Shown here: positions 10,507 to 21,045 of the stretch, piece by piece
How positions within the stretch are numbered: the stretch's first letter is position 1
Layout: each line of letters begins with the position of its first letter
Notes under the pieces: generated by a model
Databases searched by the model: none
What the model was told of the DNA's origin: nothing
What the model saw: the letters and a program-made list of their open reading frames with translations, nothing else
Translations under genes and position numbers: made by a program
Assembly (NCBI GenBank): GCA_026545765.1
Contig: JAIFAC010000291.1
Coordinates: 1 to 64,000 of the forward strand
DNA: 64,000 bases
Reading direction: 5' to 3'
Source of the DNA: Plantago major
Taxonomy: Eukaryota > Streptophyta > Magnoliopsida > Lamiales > Plantaginaceae

Positions 10507-11142
10507 CTGAAGATAAAAGCGAGAAACCGCAACAAAGAGGTGGCGGTAAGTGGACTACGCGTTAGTGAGAATAATTTAGGCATAGCATATGCGATAATAG
10601 TATAAACCATGGTGCTAGAACATCTCAACTCAGCGTTAGCAAAATAGGCGGAAAGCGTTGCTAGCTACTACAACGTAATGGTAAGAGTAACCAAAACAAT
10701 TCCATAGTCAGCTCAGAAGCACTTAGAATAAGTTAACCTTACTACTAGAATACACAAACCAGCTCAAATCGACCAACAAAATCCAACTATCATACCCAAT
10801 TCACAAATCGCAAATAGCATGGGAATTGACAAAATTGGTAACAATTACTACTTAGAACATGCTCAATGATCAACAAGTACTAAGATACAGCTTAGAAGCA
10901 CTTAGAATAAGTGAACCTTACTACTAGAATACACAAACCAGCTCAAATCGACCAACAAAATCCAACTATCATACCCAATTCACAAATCGCAAATAGCATG
11001 GGAATTGACAAAATTGGTAACAATTACTACTTAGAACATGCTCAATGATCAACAAGTACTAAGATAATATCACAAGAAAGCTCAATTTCATTTAAAATCG
11101 AAAATCCCCAAATTGCAAAAGTTAGGGTTCTTGAGATTTTAC
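10507..11142 (-). other. leader intron of env-like gene, element C (right)
   Basis: Donor at 11,142 (gaattcaag|gtaaaatc) and acceptor 'cttcag' at 10,507. The intron is 636 nt long against 470 in the left copy. The excess is explained by a 179-bp tandem duplication inside it. Confidence 0.6.
10710..11067. repeat. 179-bp tandem duplication in the C intron
   Basis: Two nearly identical units, 10,710-10,888 and 10,889-11,067, differ at only a few positions (for example agttaacc versus agtgaacc). The left C copy has a single unit (about 6655-6835). It is either a late duplication or an assembly effect. Confidence 0.85.
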
Positions 11143-11359
11143 CTTGAATTCGGATAATGAATGGATGATATGAGTTTTTTATGCAAAAAACGTGTCCTAG
11201 ATGATGCAAGCTTCGAGATATGAGGTGGAGCTCGAAGAATGGAGGAGAAAAGAGGGAGAATGGAGATTTTTGCAAGCTTTTTTTGTTATGGAGGAAGAGA
11301 GAAAAAGCGAAAAGGAGAAGTGAAGAGGAGAGAAAAGAAGCGGAGGGTTTAAAGAAAAT

Positions 11360-11480
11360 ATGGCGTTGCGATTTCCTAAGCAGCATACTTGATTAGTTCT
11401 AATCATTGCATATGATTTGTTAAGCGTCGCCGATCGACTAATGAAGCTGTATCGTTACATTAGTAAATGGCCGCCATTAC
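11360..11480 (-). promoter_or_regulatory. internal promoter region of C (right), degenerate boxes
   Basis: Decayed versions of the C boxes (atggcgttgcgat near 11,361; gcgtcgccgatc near 11,425; atggccgccat near 11,466), with a TATA-like 'tttaaa' (about 11,347-11,353) on the - strand. Comparable to 6276-6380 in the left copy. Confidence 0.4.
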
Positions 11481-11573
11481 TAACTTTTCTATTTTTTAGT
11501 TTTAAATAAAAGAATGAATGAGCGTGAATGTAACTACTTTATGAGAGAAAAACATGAATGCAATGCGAGCTAT

Positions 11574-12170
11574 CTAAAAGCAAGTAAAGCCGGGTTGCCT
11601 CACAGGCGCTTGTTTTAAGTCTCTAGCTTGACTTTCACACTCTAGTTGGACGATCTTGGTACTAGACTTCCTTGCTTGCACTTCTTTTGTCCTGTTCGAG
11701 AGAATACATAGAGAGGTCCTGAACCCGAGAATACTCCTTTTGAATAAAATCACGAGGGAGGTAGTCGATGCCTTCACTATTCCTACTCGACCATTCACCT
11801 CATAAGTCATTGTGCCTAAACACACTAATGTCCATTTTAGAGAGTAAAATGGCCACCCAAGTAAGACTATATCGGTGCTTTCTTATGTTCTTCTCGAGCG
11901 TTTTCAAGACAACAAAATCGGTGAGGATCGTCTCCCCATTCGACTACAACATCCTTTGCCGTCCAACATGCACTCCTACCATCGACCCGTCTTCCATCAA
12001 TAAGCGAGCTTTCATCTCCTCCGGTCGTGAAACTACATCCTTTGAAGAAATTTGTATGGAATAGTGTTAACGGTAGCTCCGATATCAAGGTTGCTATGAC
12101 CTTGAGGTACCCATCCCACTACAATATTAAAGCTCTTCTTACCTAGAAAATTTTCTGTTCCATTCTCCGT
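11574..12170 (-). pseudogene. aspartic protease and post-pol tail of element C (right copy)
   Basis: The best protease of this family in the window. The segment SNLDIGATVNTIPYKF (about 12,040-12,095) carries a D-I-G-A active-site loop, related to the D-L-G-A-S-I-N loop of Athila proteases. The downstream 'DVVVEWGD..' and 'SILGFRTSL' stretches are frameshifted. The reading ends with ARDLKQAPVRQPGF (about 11,590-11,640), the conserved post-pol tail. There is no RT or integrase between the protease and this tail, so the pol core is missing rather than merely mutated. Confidence 0.65.
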
Positions 12171-12359
12171 GCCTCTTCTTCCTCGGCGGATTGCAAGCTC
12201 CTTCCTCTGGGTACTCACCATACTCGTGAATCCTCATCCGCCGCAGAAACCGGATCACGATCCAATCACACTATCTCCCTCTTGCCGAGTCAACTCATCA
12301 ATGTGCAGGGGTTATCCCTCTTCCTTTGTCGCTTCTCTAAAGCGAACAAATGATGTACA

Positions 12360-13385
12360 CCTACAAGTTGCACAAATCTGCTTTTGAAACCTCAACACAG
12401 GTCTCATTTCCAGCTTGATCACCTCGGCCGGAGTTTCATATAACCTTGATCACGATTGCCCTATCGGGGGCAACAGGAATTTTCCTTCTGCCTCTCTGGT
12501 TCTTCTCAATAGGCTAAGAACTGACATGGATCTTGTCGTTGTCCTTCTCGGCTCCATAATCTGAAGTCGATTTGGCGGTATATACCTTGCCTCGTTCATA
12601 AACTCTGCGACTCATTCATGAAGCTCCTAAAATCACCATTAATCCGGAAATGCCTACTAGTTGGACCTCACGAACTCTTGGGTTGGGTTCTACGCATTAT
12701 CATTGGCGTGAGCTCAATAGGATCTATCACCACTGTCGATTAAAGATTGGTGGGAGGTTTGGGTACCCTCCTCGTTCTTGCATTGAAGTTGTTCCTTTTC
12801 GCTAGTAAACGGTTTCCCATCCGTCCCCGTTGGACCGATATACCTCCTCTTGTGGTGCTTCCTCTTGGTGCTTCCTTTCTATGGCTAGATCAGACACACA
12901 TATTAGCTCGTGTCGAGGCTCTTGCAACTCCACAAACTTGATGAATGGTAATTTCTCTTGTTAAAGGCATGTGCCTTAAGTTGCTTGAATTCATTAGTAA
13001 GCTTTGCAATCTCTGCTCGATCCATCGCCTTCATAGGTGGCGTTGTCTTCACCTCTTTGCCCCTGGTGTTTCTCCCAGGGTTCTGTGATTGTTATTACAT
13101 ACCGGTATGTGACTTGTCCTTTTAGAGCATTGTCGGTTAGCTCCATCATGCTACACAAGACACATCTATCAAAGCTTGCTTGTTCTCATTTAATCCGTCA
13201 TAAATCTTGATTTAAATCGACTGTGGAAACATGATGAGGACACGAGAGAAGACCTTTGAGCTATCCCACCCTCATATAGAGACTCATCATACATACGTGT
13301 ATAAGTCTTTGATATGTTGCCTAATCGTGAAGTTTTAGATTAGGGTAATACTTACGCATGAATGCATGTATGCAGAAGGCCATGT
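12360..13385 (-). pseudogene. gag of element C, right copy (3' part)
   Basis: - strand gag debris continuing from 20,541 after removal of the D insertion. LAIERKHQ (about 12,860-12,885) and the SKADLCNL-like end (near 12,370) match the left copy. The region carries many stops and shifts. Confidence 0.55.
13381..13385. other. target site duplication of element D (left side)
   Basis: 'catgt' at 13,381-13,385 is repeated at 20,536-20,540, either side of element D. The uninserted C copy has one 'acatg' (its complement) at 4610-4614. Confidence 0.9.
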
Positions 13386-14627
13386 TGATGTGCTCAAATT
13401 AGTACTTGATAAAAACTAACTAAAGCGGTTGTTATATGGACTTTAACTCTGAAATTGATCTCAAGGAGCTAACTAAGGCTTCTTGTGAGGTTTTCGAGTA
13501 TCAAATCATTTGAAATTTGCAAGTAGCAGATGAAAGTTTAAGTTTGTTTGAAGATTAAACTAAAGAAAACTTAAAATAATTTGAATCAAGAGAAGAGAAA
13601 TAGAGGCTAGCTTTCGGATTAATCAATCTAGGATCTAATCTGATTGTTCATATCTTGTCACGATTATTTGTCCAAACAGTTACCGACTTCAATTCAACAG
13701 ACATTCTTTGAAAGTTTAGTAGCGGAATCAATCGATTATCGGGGCGATTGATCCTTAACGGAATGAGTTTGAGAATACAAATTAAGAGTATTGAAATCGG
13801 GTTCTTACGGTTCGAGATTAGTTTAACACATATGAACAAACCACAGGTTGAGATCCCAAATCAATTAATCCTACATGCTACCGTATCTATCGAAGAGTTT
13901 AGCTACTCATATCAATGGTGATAACATGCACAATCACAAGCATAATCGAATTAAGCATCATACAAGAGATTATGAACATAAATCAATCAATCACTCTACA
14001 AAGTAGAAGAAATTGCAGAGAAAGAGTAATTCAATTGATAATCTAACCTCGAGGATCAAGATCGATGTCAATGTCGATTACAATGATGAAATATGATGAA
14101 AACGAAGACAAAACCTAGAGCTAGGTTCTCGCTTGAGAGAAAAAGGAAAATGAAGAATAGTAGTGAAAAGTCGTAGCCTTGAAGCGTTTAAAGTCGCAAT
14201 ATATTACCGTTAAAACGCTCGGTCGTGACGGTTTAGAAACCGATGGCGTGACTTGCTATCAAATGCTTGTTCTTCTCGACGGATCGGTCATATTTGGTAA
14301 TGAAATGGTCGCTTGATTGGCCTCTGAAACTCTCTTGCTCTTTCATCCAATCATGTTGGTTTGAATACCCGTCGCGACTGACTAAAAAAATCACCAAAAA
14401 CCCCACTGAGTATCAGAATCAATCAAGGGGTCTTCAAATCGGAGTTTTGAGCGCCGTGGCTCGAATACGACCTAAGAAGCGTGGCCCTTCTTCTCCTGTT
14501 TTCACCTAGAAATGTAAACCATCCAACCTGACTAAAACACAAAACACATAAAAGCATGAAAACACAAACTAAGACTATCGAAAGATGGTAAAAAGAACTA
14601 GATGAGACTAAAAATATGGGCTCATCA
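13386..14627 (-). repeat. 3' LTR of element D
   Basis: 1,242 bp, 'tgatgtgctc' to 'gctcatca' on the + strand. It matches 19,287-20,535 with many small differences. Of the TCGCGA boxes only 14,371-14,383 is intact; others are decayed (about 14,222, 14,285, 14,308). Confidence 0.88.
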
Positions 14628-14650
14628 AACCCCCTGAACCGAACCTTTGC
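14628..14650 (-). other. polypurine tract of element D
   Basis: On the - strand 'ggttcaggggggtt' lies directly before the LTR start. Confidence 0.6.
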
Positions 14651-16013
14651 TCTCGAGCAAACCAACTACCTAGACTGACTAGACTACAAGCAAAAGCGAA
14701 GAAACACATATGAGTTGAGCAAGCTACCGAATTCGTCATGGATAACAAAACGAAGAGATGTAAAATTTTAAGCTCTCACCAACTTTGGTGGTCACGCTTG
14801 AGAAAATCAAGCAGTTCGTTTCCAAGGTAAAAAGAACTTAAAGTTAATCTTGAGATCCTCACGGTGATTAACTACTACTACTCTCGCTCAAATGAAGTGT
14901 CGAAGGTGATCACTCAAAGTAAAGTTAGGTGGTAACTTTGCCACAAGATGCCATTAATTTCTCATGCTTTTGTACTCAAGAAGTCAGTCGAAAGGACTTT
15001 TGCATAAAGCTAAAAAATGTTCCAAATATCAGAATCGTTCTTGCTCCCTTATTCAAAATCATTGGCTTCTAACACCGAGAGTCTCAATTTTTTTTCTTTT
15101 TTTTTGATGGCGTATTTTCACTCTTTTATCTCAATGTTTTGCAAGTATGCTTTTTAGGGTCTGCGCATTTGTGCGTGTTGGTTTTGTGTATGTGCCATCA
15201 ACCTCACGGACATGTAGCTTTCCCACACGCCGGTATGTGGTAGTATTTGGAACACGCGTCATGACCAATGGTGATAAATTAAGACCACAGATCCACCCGA
15301 GATACTGAACATATAAGCGAATGGGGAGCGACAAACAAATCCTCGAGAATTAAAGTAGTGCAATTCGAGCAGTATCATAGAGCAAAAGTTCACGAGAGAA
15401 TGGGAGAGAGAAAAGATGCGTTCGTCATTCCGACTAATTGAAAGTACACATGAGTGTGAAATGGGCAATCATAAGATTGCTCAACCGTAAATCACACAAG
15501 ACAAAAGCTGGTACAATATTATTTCTTGACGCGAAGCAGGCTCCTCACAAGGTTTTTTCGGACCAAAGAACTAACAAGATTTTCTTTTTACAGGGCAAAC
15601 CAACTTAAAAGATTTTACTCAAAGCATGCCACTACTAATTGAAGATAACTCAAAATGTAAACATTAAAAAGGTTTAACATTAGCAATGACGATTCGATTT
15701 AGAGGTCAACTCAGACTCAGCGACAAAGACTCGGACTAAAACTAGGACGACAAAGATACAGTTTCTTGACATACCACTTGAAGTACAGAATAATCAAAAC
15801 ACAAAGTTTCTCGACAGATACAGCTTCTCAACAACCCGCCTCCCAAACCTAAGCGATGGCTAGTCCCTAGCAATAGGCCAAGACAAAAGAAGAGTGAAAA
15901 TGAAGCTGTGAGAAACGACCAACCATAATGAGTTCCCGGGGAGCTTAGACTCCCGGAGGTGGATCGCGAGGTCCAGAGGAGCTTCCCCCAAAGGTGTTCT
16001 TCTAGAACTCATG
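14651..16013 (-). other. 3' untranslated region of element D
   Basis: Noncoding stretch between the env-like stop and the PPT. It contains the conserved block at 15,081-15,303. I see no credible ORF in it. Confidence 0.55.
15081..15303 (-). ncRNA. conserved 3' noncoding block (copy in D)
   Basis: 223-nt, more diverged copy: GTCTC at 15,081-15,085 and GAGAT (one base off GAGAC) at 15,299-15,303. It has a poly-T expansion near one end and keeps the 'ccgtgaggttgatggcac' core. It ends 454 nt before the LTR. Confidence 0.4.
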
Positions 16014-17147
16014 CTATCCCAGCATCATAGTCTCCAGCTGCAGATAGTGTTGCATGATCTGCTCCATGCGGGTGTTCTGTTGCTCAATTCTAGCGTTCTC
16101 CTGCTGGATGCGGGAATACGCAGTCTCGATCCTGGTGAGCTGTGGTCCAGCCCACGCCTGAAGTCTCATCATAAGATCGTGATGATCGCTATCCGAAACC
16201 TGATCAGACTCGGGAGGATGGACCCTATCCTTGGCGCTAGCCCCGCCCTCAGTGGCATCGGGCACTACATCTAGTGGCCTCCTGTCGTCCCGAGCTTCCA
16301 ATTGTTTCCTCATGCTCTCAACTGCCGCAATAATAGTTCTAGCATCCTGTACGCTGAATGTCCCATATGGTGTTGCAGTTCTGTTGATGCCAGTGATCCC
16401 CTGGTTTGCGCAAAAGGTAGTGATGAAGCAGGGCAATGCTAAAAGTGCGGGACTCTTCATCCTGATCAGTACCTCTCCATAAATGGTTTCACCCAAATCA
16501 ATGTGAAGCCCCTCTAATATGGCTCTAATGAACCGTGCAACCGGAATGTTGGGGACCACGCTGTACTGCACCCACTGGGCAAGGAGGCAGATTTCAGTTT
16601 ACAAATACCTCCTGGGGATCTGTGTTTTGTAGACAAAGGACTCAGATGGTACTCCTGGTTGTACCACATACTCTACCAACTCATCATCGAACTTCCTCTT
16701 AGTCGTATTCAAACCAGAATGAGAGTACGAGTCCTCCCGAGGCCGTATACCACGAGCTCAAAGAAAGCTGTTTATCCTCGCCGTGGTGAATGTGATCTGC
16801 TAACCACGCAAGTTAATTCTCCCCTGCCCGTTCCTGTCATAGAGATGTGTAGAATTCTCTAACCAGGTCAGGATCATATCCTTCTGGGGTTTCCGTAAGA
16901 GCTTCCCACCGAAGGTTCCTCAATTTGCTCAAAATGCGCCCATATGTTGGATGCTCTAAAGGGTCGAGCTCGATTCCTCTCTCACGGACGAACCCCCGGG
17001 GCTGGGTGAAGTTGTCCTGCATGAACTGACGCCCACGTTCAGACAGAGTGTATGTATTCTTCGCCCCCCGGCTTGAGGTGCAGCTCTACTTTCTCCTGCA
17101 CTGGATCCTTCCCCGCGTTGGCGCTTAGATCCTCTCGTTCTAACCAT
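16014..17147 (-). pseudogene. env-like ('putative plant transposon') gene of element D
   Basis: Starts at the ATG at 17,147, 5 nt after the intron acceptor (MVRTRGSKRQRGEGSS, a basic N terminus), and ends at a TAG at 16,014, about 380 codons in three frames. Middle: PTYGRILSKLRNLRWEAL and DPDLVREFYTSL, typical of the plant transposon-protein domain found in Athila/Calypso env-like ORFs. The last open stretch (16,014-16,571, 185 codons) has a conserved IPVARFIRAIL...GEVLIRMKSPALLALPCFIT core and a C-terminal heptad-rich coiled coil (TRIETAYSRIQQENARIEQQ). No clear transmembrane helix. The basic N terminus and coiled coil would also fit a nucleic-acid-binding protein; this is inference. Confidence 0.65.
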
Positions 17148-17152
17148 GATTC

Positions 17153-17509
17153 CTGCAAAATTGATGTTAGTGGCAGCTATATCACAGCATGAGTATTATG
17201 ATGTATGAAATTCCCCCAAACCAGACGTGAGTTAGAGAAGCAGGACAAAGCTCTATGCAAGGAGCAACATGTCAATGTATTACCCAGACTACCACATAAT
17301 CGGAAGGAGTATGTAACAATGGAGTCTAAAAGGCAAAATCTCATACTCAATTGGTCTCAGGCTCCTGGTTCTAGCCATTAATCAAGCAAATTCTACCAGA
17401 AGGAGATCATGAACCAACAATCAAACAACATAGAGGAGAGACAGACGAATCATCAAAACACCATCAAAATCGAGAGAATGAAGGAGGTAAGGTTTTTAGA
17501 CCGATTTAC
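17153..17509 (-). other. leader intron of env-like gene, element D
   Basis: 357-nt predicted intron on the - strand: donor 'gaattcaag|gtaaatcgg' at 17,509, identical around the junction to element C, and acceptor 'aattttgcag|gaatcATG' at 17,153. It places the ATG of the env-like gene directly behind the splice site. Confidence 0.65.
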
Positions 17510-17639
17510 CTTGAATTCGAGAGAATGGATGGATGATATGCTACCAAGATGTGACGGAGAGAAGGAGAGAAACCCGTTAGATTCCGCAAGAATCAACAAA
17601 TTTGGAGGAGAATTGAAGGGAGGTGAAAATTTGGAGAAG

Positions 17640-17814
17640 AAGACGGGAGACAAAGAGAAAGAAGAGTGAAGAGACAGGAAAGAAAGGAGGGTTTTATTTC
17701 CCGTTGGTCAGTCGCGACTGGTTTTAAATCCGATTGCGACTGGTTCCGCAGAGAAGGAAATTGTTGCCCTCTGTCGATTCAGTCGCGACTGATTCTAAAT
17801 CCGGCCGCTACTGG
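17640..17814 (-). promoter_or_regulatory. internal promoter of element D with four palindromic boxes
   Basis: Boxes CAGTCGCGACTG at 17,709-17,720 and 17,780-17,791 are perfect palindromes. Degenerate ones lie at 17,732-17,743 and 17,802-17,814. Box centres are 22, 49 and 22 bp apart. Downstream on the - strand come a TATA-like 'aaataaaa' (17,692-17,699) and a CT-rich leader (17,640-17,690), then the intron and env-like ORF. The same boxes occur in the D LTR (20,145-20,293). Confidence 0.55.
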
Positions 17815-18056
17815 TTCACCTGGAGCAACTGAAATCCGCTTTTTTTTTTCTTTTAATCACAAAATGCAGATGTCTAAAATGATCTAATGTCTAAATGCAA
17901 AGCAAGACGTGGTTATAGTCGTTAATCGACTTGAACTTTTGATCACTTTGTGCCAAAAAGGCTCTTAGCCTTCCTTGCTCATTTCCTACTCTGTAAATTG
18001 GCATAAATGTATAGGGCGTAATATGCCTCATGTACTCCTTTGCCTATCCGTGATAG

Positions 18057-18572
18057 TTAATATGGGATCGAATAGGCGTGCAACTTCGTTTTGCCTTGTA
18101 CCTCATAAGTGCGATGCAGGGAGTAGATATCAATAATCATGAGGGTCGCTTTGATGAATGGTGCAAGCAACATCATATCTTTACCTTTCGCACCAAGTGC
18201 TTGGCGTGACTCAATTATAGACAATCGGTAAACCTTTACGACTCCATCCATTCAACTTTGACACCTCAATTACTCCATAGGTCGTCTGGGACCCATCCGC
18301 TAGTAACATCATACACTTCAATGGCTTCATTCCCTAAGACCAAGCTCCTCGTAAGTGCCAAGAGTCATTAAGTTGACTAGAACCAGATCCACCACGCCAT
18401 GACAACATCTGGGACCTCTCCTACTCCTACCAACAAATTGAAATCGAATCCTTGTACTATAAGTCCTTCTCGACACTGTTGTACTACCTGTGGGTTTCTC
18501 AACCGCCTTCTCAACTGGATCTTTTAACCACTGAACCGAGTGTGCCTTAACCTCTAGCTCCATTTGAGTCAC
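18057..18572 (-). pseudogene. aspartic protease of element D
   Basis: Two open pieces that align with element E's protease. VNLMTLGTYEELGL (18,327-18,420) matches E's active-site segment, but the catalytic loop reads DLVLVN instead of D-T-G-A-S. GKDMMLLAPFIKATLMIID...TYEVQGK (18,057-18,200) matches the 'LLLGRRFIRSTLMVV' flank. Frameshifts separate them, so the protein would be inactive. Confidence 0.7.
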
Positions 18573-18753
18573 CAGTGAATAGTCTCCTTAACTGGGATTA
18601 CTCCCTTCCCATTAAAACAAGAACAAGTAGTATTCCTTCCTTGAGTTACCTGCACTGCTGGTGTCGATTCCTCGGTAATAGTTAATTTCACCATAAAGCT
18701 CTTCTCCACTGTACTTGAGAGCTTACGAGCCTCTTGTTGTTGATCTCAAGTAA

Positions 18754-19160
18754 CTATCCCATACCTCCTCGAGATTTTTCGATTGCTCCATCCTTTCCGC
18801 AAGACGCTTCTCCGAGTTGTAATAATCGCTGAGACTCATCCATAAAGCGCCTCATCCTTAGCTCAAAAGGTTCCTGCTCGTTCTGGTGTTTTGGTGGGGC
18901 TGGTTGGGTTAGCGGGGCATTCTCATAGAATTTTTTCCCATGGCTCATGTTGCTATTCGGCACCCAGCCTCCCTTTTATCTGTTTTGGACCCAGTTGAAT
19001 ATCTTAGTGTAGGGGTTTTCAGCCACTGCTTCTGGAAGTCGGCACATATCGGGCATCATGTCCATAATTACCACAGTTAGTACCTCTCATCACTTTGGCC
19101 TGCGAGGATCCAGTTGGTAGTAATCTTAAATCTTGCCATTCCTGAAACTCTACTAGCAGA
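18754..19160 (-). pseudogene. gag remnant of element D
   Basis: Only the C-terminal part of Gag is left. It has a zinc-knuckle-like CGNYGHDARY (about 19,050-19,080, incomplete), a linker ending NSNMSHGKKFYENAPLTQP, and an acidic/basic helical stretch ELRMRRFMDESQRLLQLGE (18,754-18,963). The capsid domain expected between the leader and the knuckle is missing, which makes D unable to build its own particle. Confidence 0.5.
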
Positions 19161-19254
19161 AAATCTCAACAAGAGCTTAGTTTCTGTTAGTCCCAATGAA
19201 CTCAAAACACAGATAGAAACAAGCAAACAAAAACAATTAAACACTCTAAAACAC

Positions 19255-19286
19255 CACAGTAGGAGTTAACTCCCGTGGGCCTAATT
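19255..19286 (-). other. degenerate primer binding site of element D
   Basis: Next to the LTR the - strand reads 'aaattaggcccacgggagtt', a damaged form of the Athila PBS (compare element E at 59,887-59,904). Central bases of the tRNA-complementary stretch are missing. Confidence 0.5.
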
Positions 19287-20535
19287 TGATGTGCTCAAAT
19301 TAGTACTTGATAAAACTAAGTAACTAAAGTAGTTGTTGTAAGACATTAACTACGAGGTCGATCTCAAGGAGCTAACTAAGTCTGTCATGAGGTTTTCTAA
19401 TCAAATCGTTTGAAATTTTGCAAGCGTGACGAAGTTTAAGTTTGTTTGAAGATTAAACTAAAGAAAAGAAAATAATTTGAATCAAGAGAAGAGAAATAGA
19501 CACGGTAGCTTTTTGATTAATCGAATCTAGGATCGAACACGGTGTTCATATCTTTATCACAGTTATTTGTCCAAACAGATTACCGAATGCAATTCAACCA
19601 AGACATTCTTCGAAAGTTTGAAGTAGCGGAATCAATCTATTGTTAGACGATTGATCCTTAACCGGAATGAGTTTGAGAATACAGATTAAGAATATTGATA
19701 TCGGGTACTTATGAAGTTGCGAGATTAGTTTAACACATATGAACAAACCCTAGGTTGAGATCCCAAATCAATTAATCCTACATACTACAGTATCTATCGA
19801 AGAGTTTAGCTACTCATATCAATGGTGATAACATGCACAATCACAAGCATAATCGAATTAAGCATCATAGAAGAGATTATGAACATAAATCAATCAATCT
19901 ATCACAAAGTAGAAGAAATTGCAAGAGAAAGAGTAGTTCAATTGATAATCTAACCTCGAGGATCAAGATCCAATGTCAATGTACGATTACAATGATGAAA
20001 TATGATGAAAACCAAGGCAAAACCTAAGCTAGGGTTCTCACTTGAGAGAGAAAAAAAGAAAACGAAGAATAACAGTGAAAAGTCATTGAAACGTTTAAAG
20101 TCGTGATATATTCTCGTTAAGAACGCCAATGCGATCGTTCAAACTAGTCGCGATCGACTTCTTGAGGAATACTTGTTCTTCTTTGACGGATCGGTCGCGA
20201 CTGGTAATGAAGCTGGTCGCGACTAGTGGCCTGTACAGGCTACTCTCTTGCTCTCAGCTCAGAACGATCGTTTGAATACCCATTGCGACTGACTCAAAAA
20301 ATCACCAAAAACCGTGCTAAGTACCAGAATCAATCATGGGGTCTTCAAAACGGAGTTTTGAGCCTTCAGATAAATACGACCTCGTAAATGTGGCCTTCTT
20401 CTCTGCTTTCACCTACAAATGTAAACCTATATAACACAACTAAAACACAAAACACATAAAACGCATGAAACACAAACCAAGACTATCAAAAGATGGTAAA
20501 AAGAACTAGATGAGACTCTAAATATAAGCTCATCA
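19287..20535 (-). repeat. 5' LTR of element D
   Basis: 1,249 bp. Four TCGCGA-type boxes: 20,145-20,159, 20,192-20,204, 20,213-20,226 and 20,282-20,293, with centres 47, 22 and about 66 bp apart. A TATA-like 'gatatatt' (about 20,104-20,110) and a CT-rich leader follow on the - strand. Confidence 0.88.
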
Positions 20536-21045
20536 CATGTGGTTAAAGCTTCCTTCGCCGCCATTCATCCACGTCTGCGTTTCTTTCATTAAAACACGTG
20601 GGAAAACCTTCATCCTTAGATCATTATCAAGAACCCTCACCCTTAGCTAGGCCCCAATAAAGCCCTCCAGCTCTAATGAAATCCGACATCCTCATTCTTC
20701 GCTTATAGAACTTCTGGAAGTAGCTATAAGATGTCCCTTAATATTAAAGTTCCTCATATTCTGGGACGATAATGTCAAGTGACGGTTGCCCAGTGGTGCG
20801 TAAGATAGCACCATGGAAGGTGGTGGTTCATTAGCCATTTCGATATGTCATTGAAATACCGCACTTACGCTTCCTTGATCCTTCTTCACTGCTAATGCCT
20901 ATCGATATCGCCAATAAATGGTGCAATAGGTGAATCAAGACTCTTCTTCCGTTCATGCACTAACTGAAAAGGGATGCGTTAGACACAGAGAACAGAAAAA
21001 TAGTGAATTAAAAATACAGAAAGTAAAATTAGTATCACAAGAATT
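20536..21045 (-). pseudogene. gag of element C, right copy (5' part) with PBS deletion
   Basis: Begins with the TSD catgt (20,536-20,540), then the gag N part matching 4190-4610 of the left copy inverted. Between the gag leader and the LTR (near 21,030-21,045) about 46-48 bp present at 4061-4110 of the left copy are missing, including the whole PBS. Coding content is broken. Confidence 0.65.

Larger units (their letters stand above)
13386..20535 (-). mobile_element. Athila-like element D (complete ends, non-autonomous)
   Basis: 7,150-bp LTR element on the - strand, with LTRs 13,386-14,627 and 19,287-20,535 ending TGATG...CATCA and a perfect 5-bp TSD. Read 5' to 3': LTR, degenerate PBS, a short gag remnant with a zinc-knuckle-like 'CGNYGHDARY', protease, internal boxes, leader intron, env-like gene, 3' UTR with the conserved block, PPT and LTR. 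RT and integrase are absent, and the capsid part of gag seems lost. It inserted into C's gag after C was in place. Confidence 0.85.

Noticed and set aside
17409..17669. Open frames on both strands in 17.4-17.7 kb
   Set aside because: They lie in the CT/AG-rich leader and intron of D's env-like gene; the composition alone keeps frames open.
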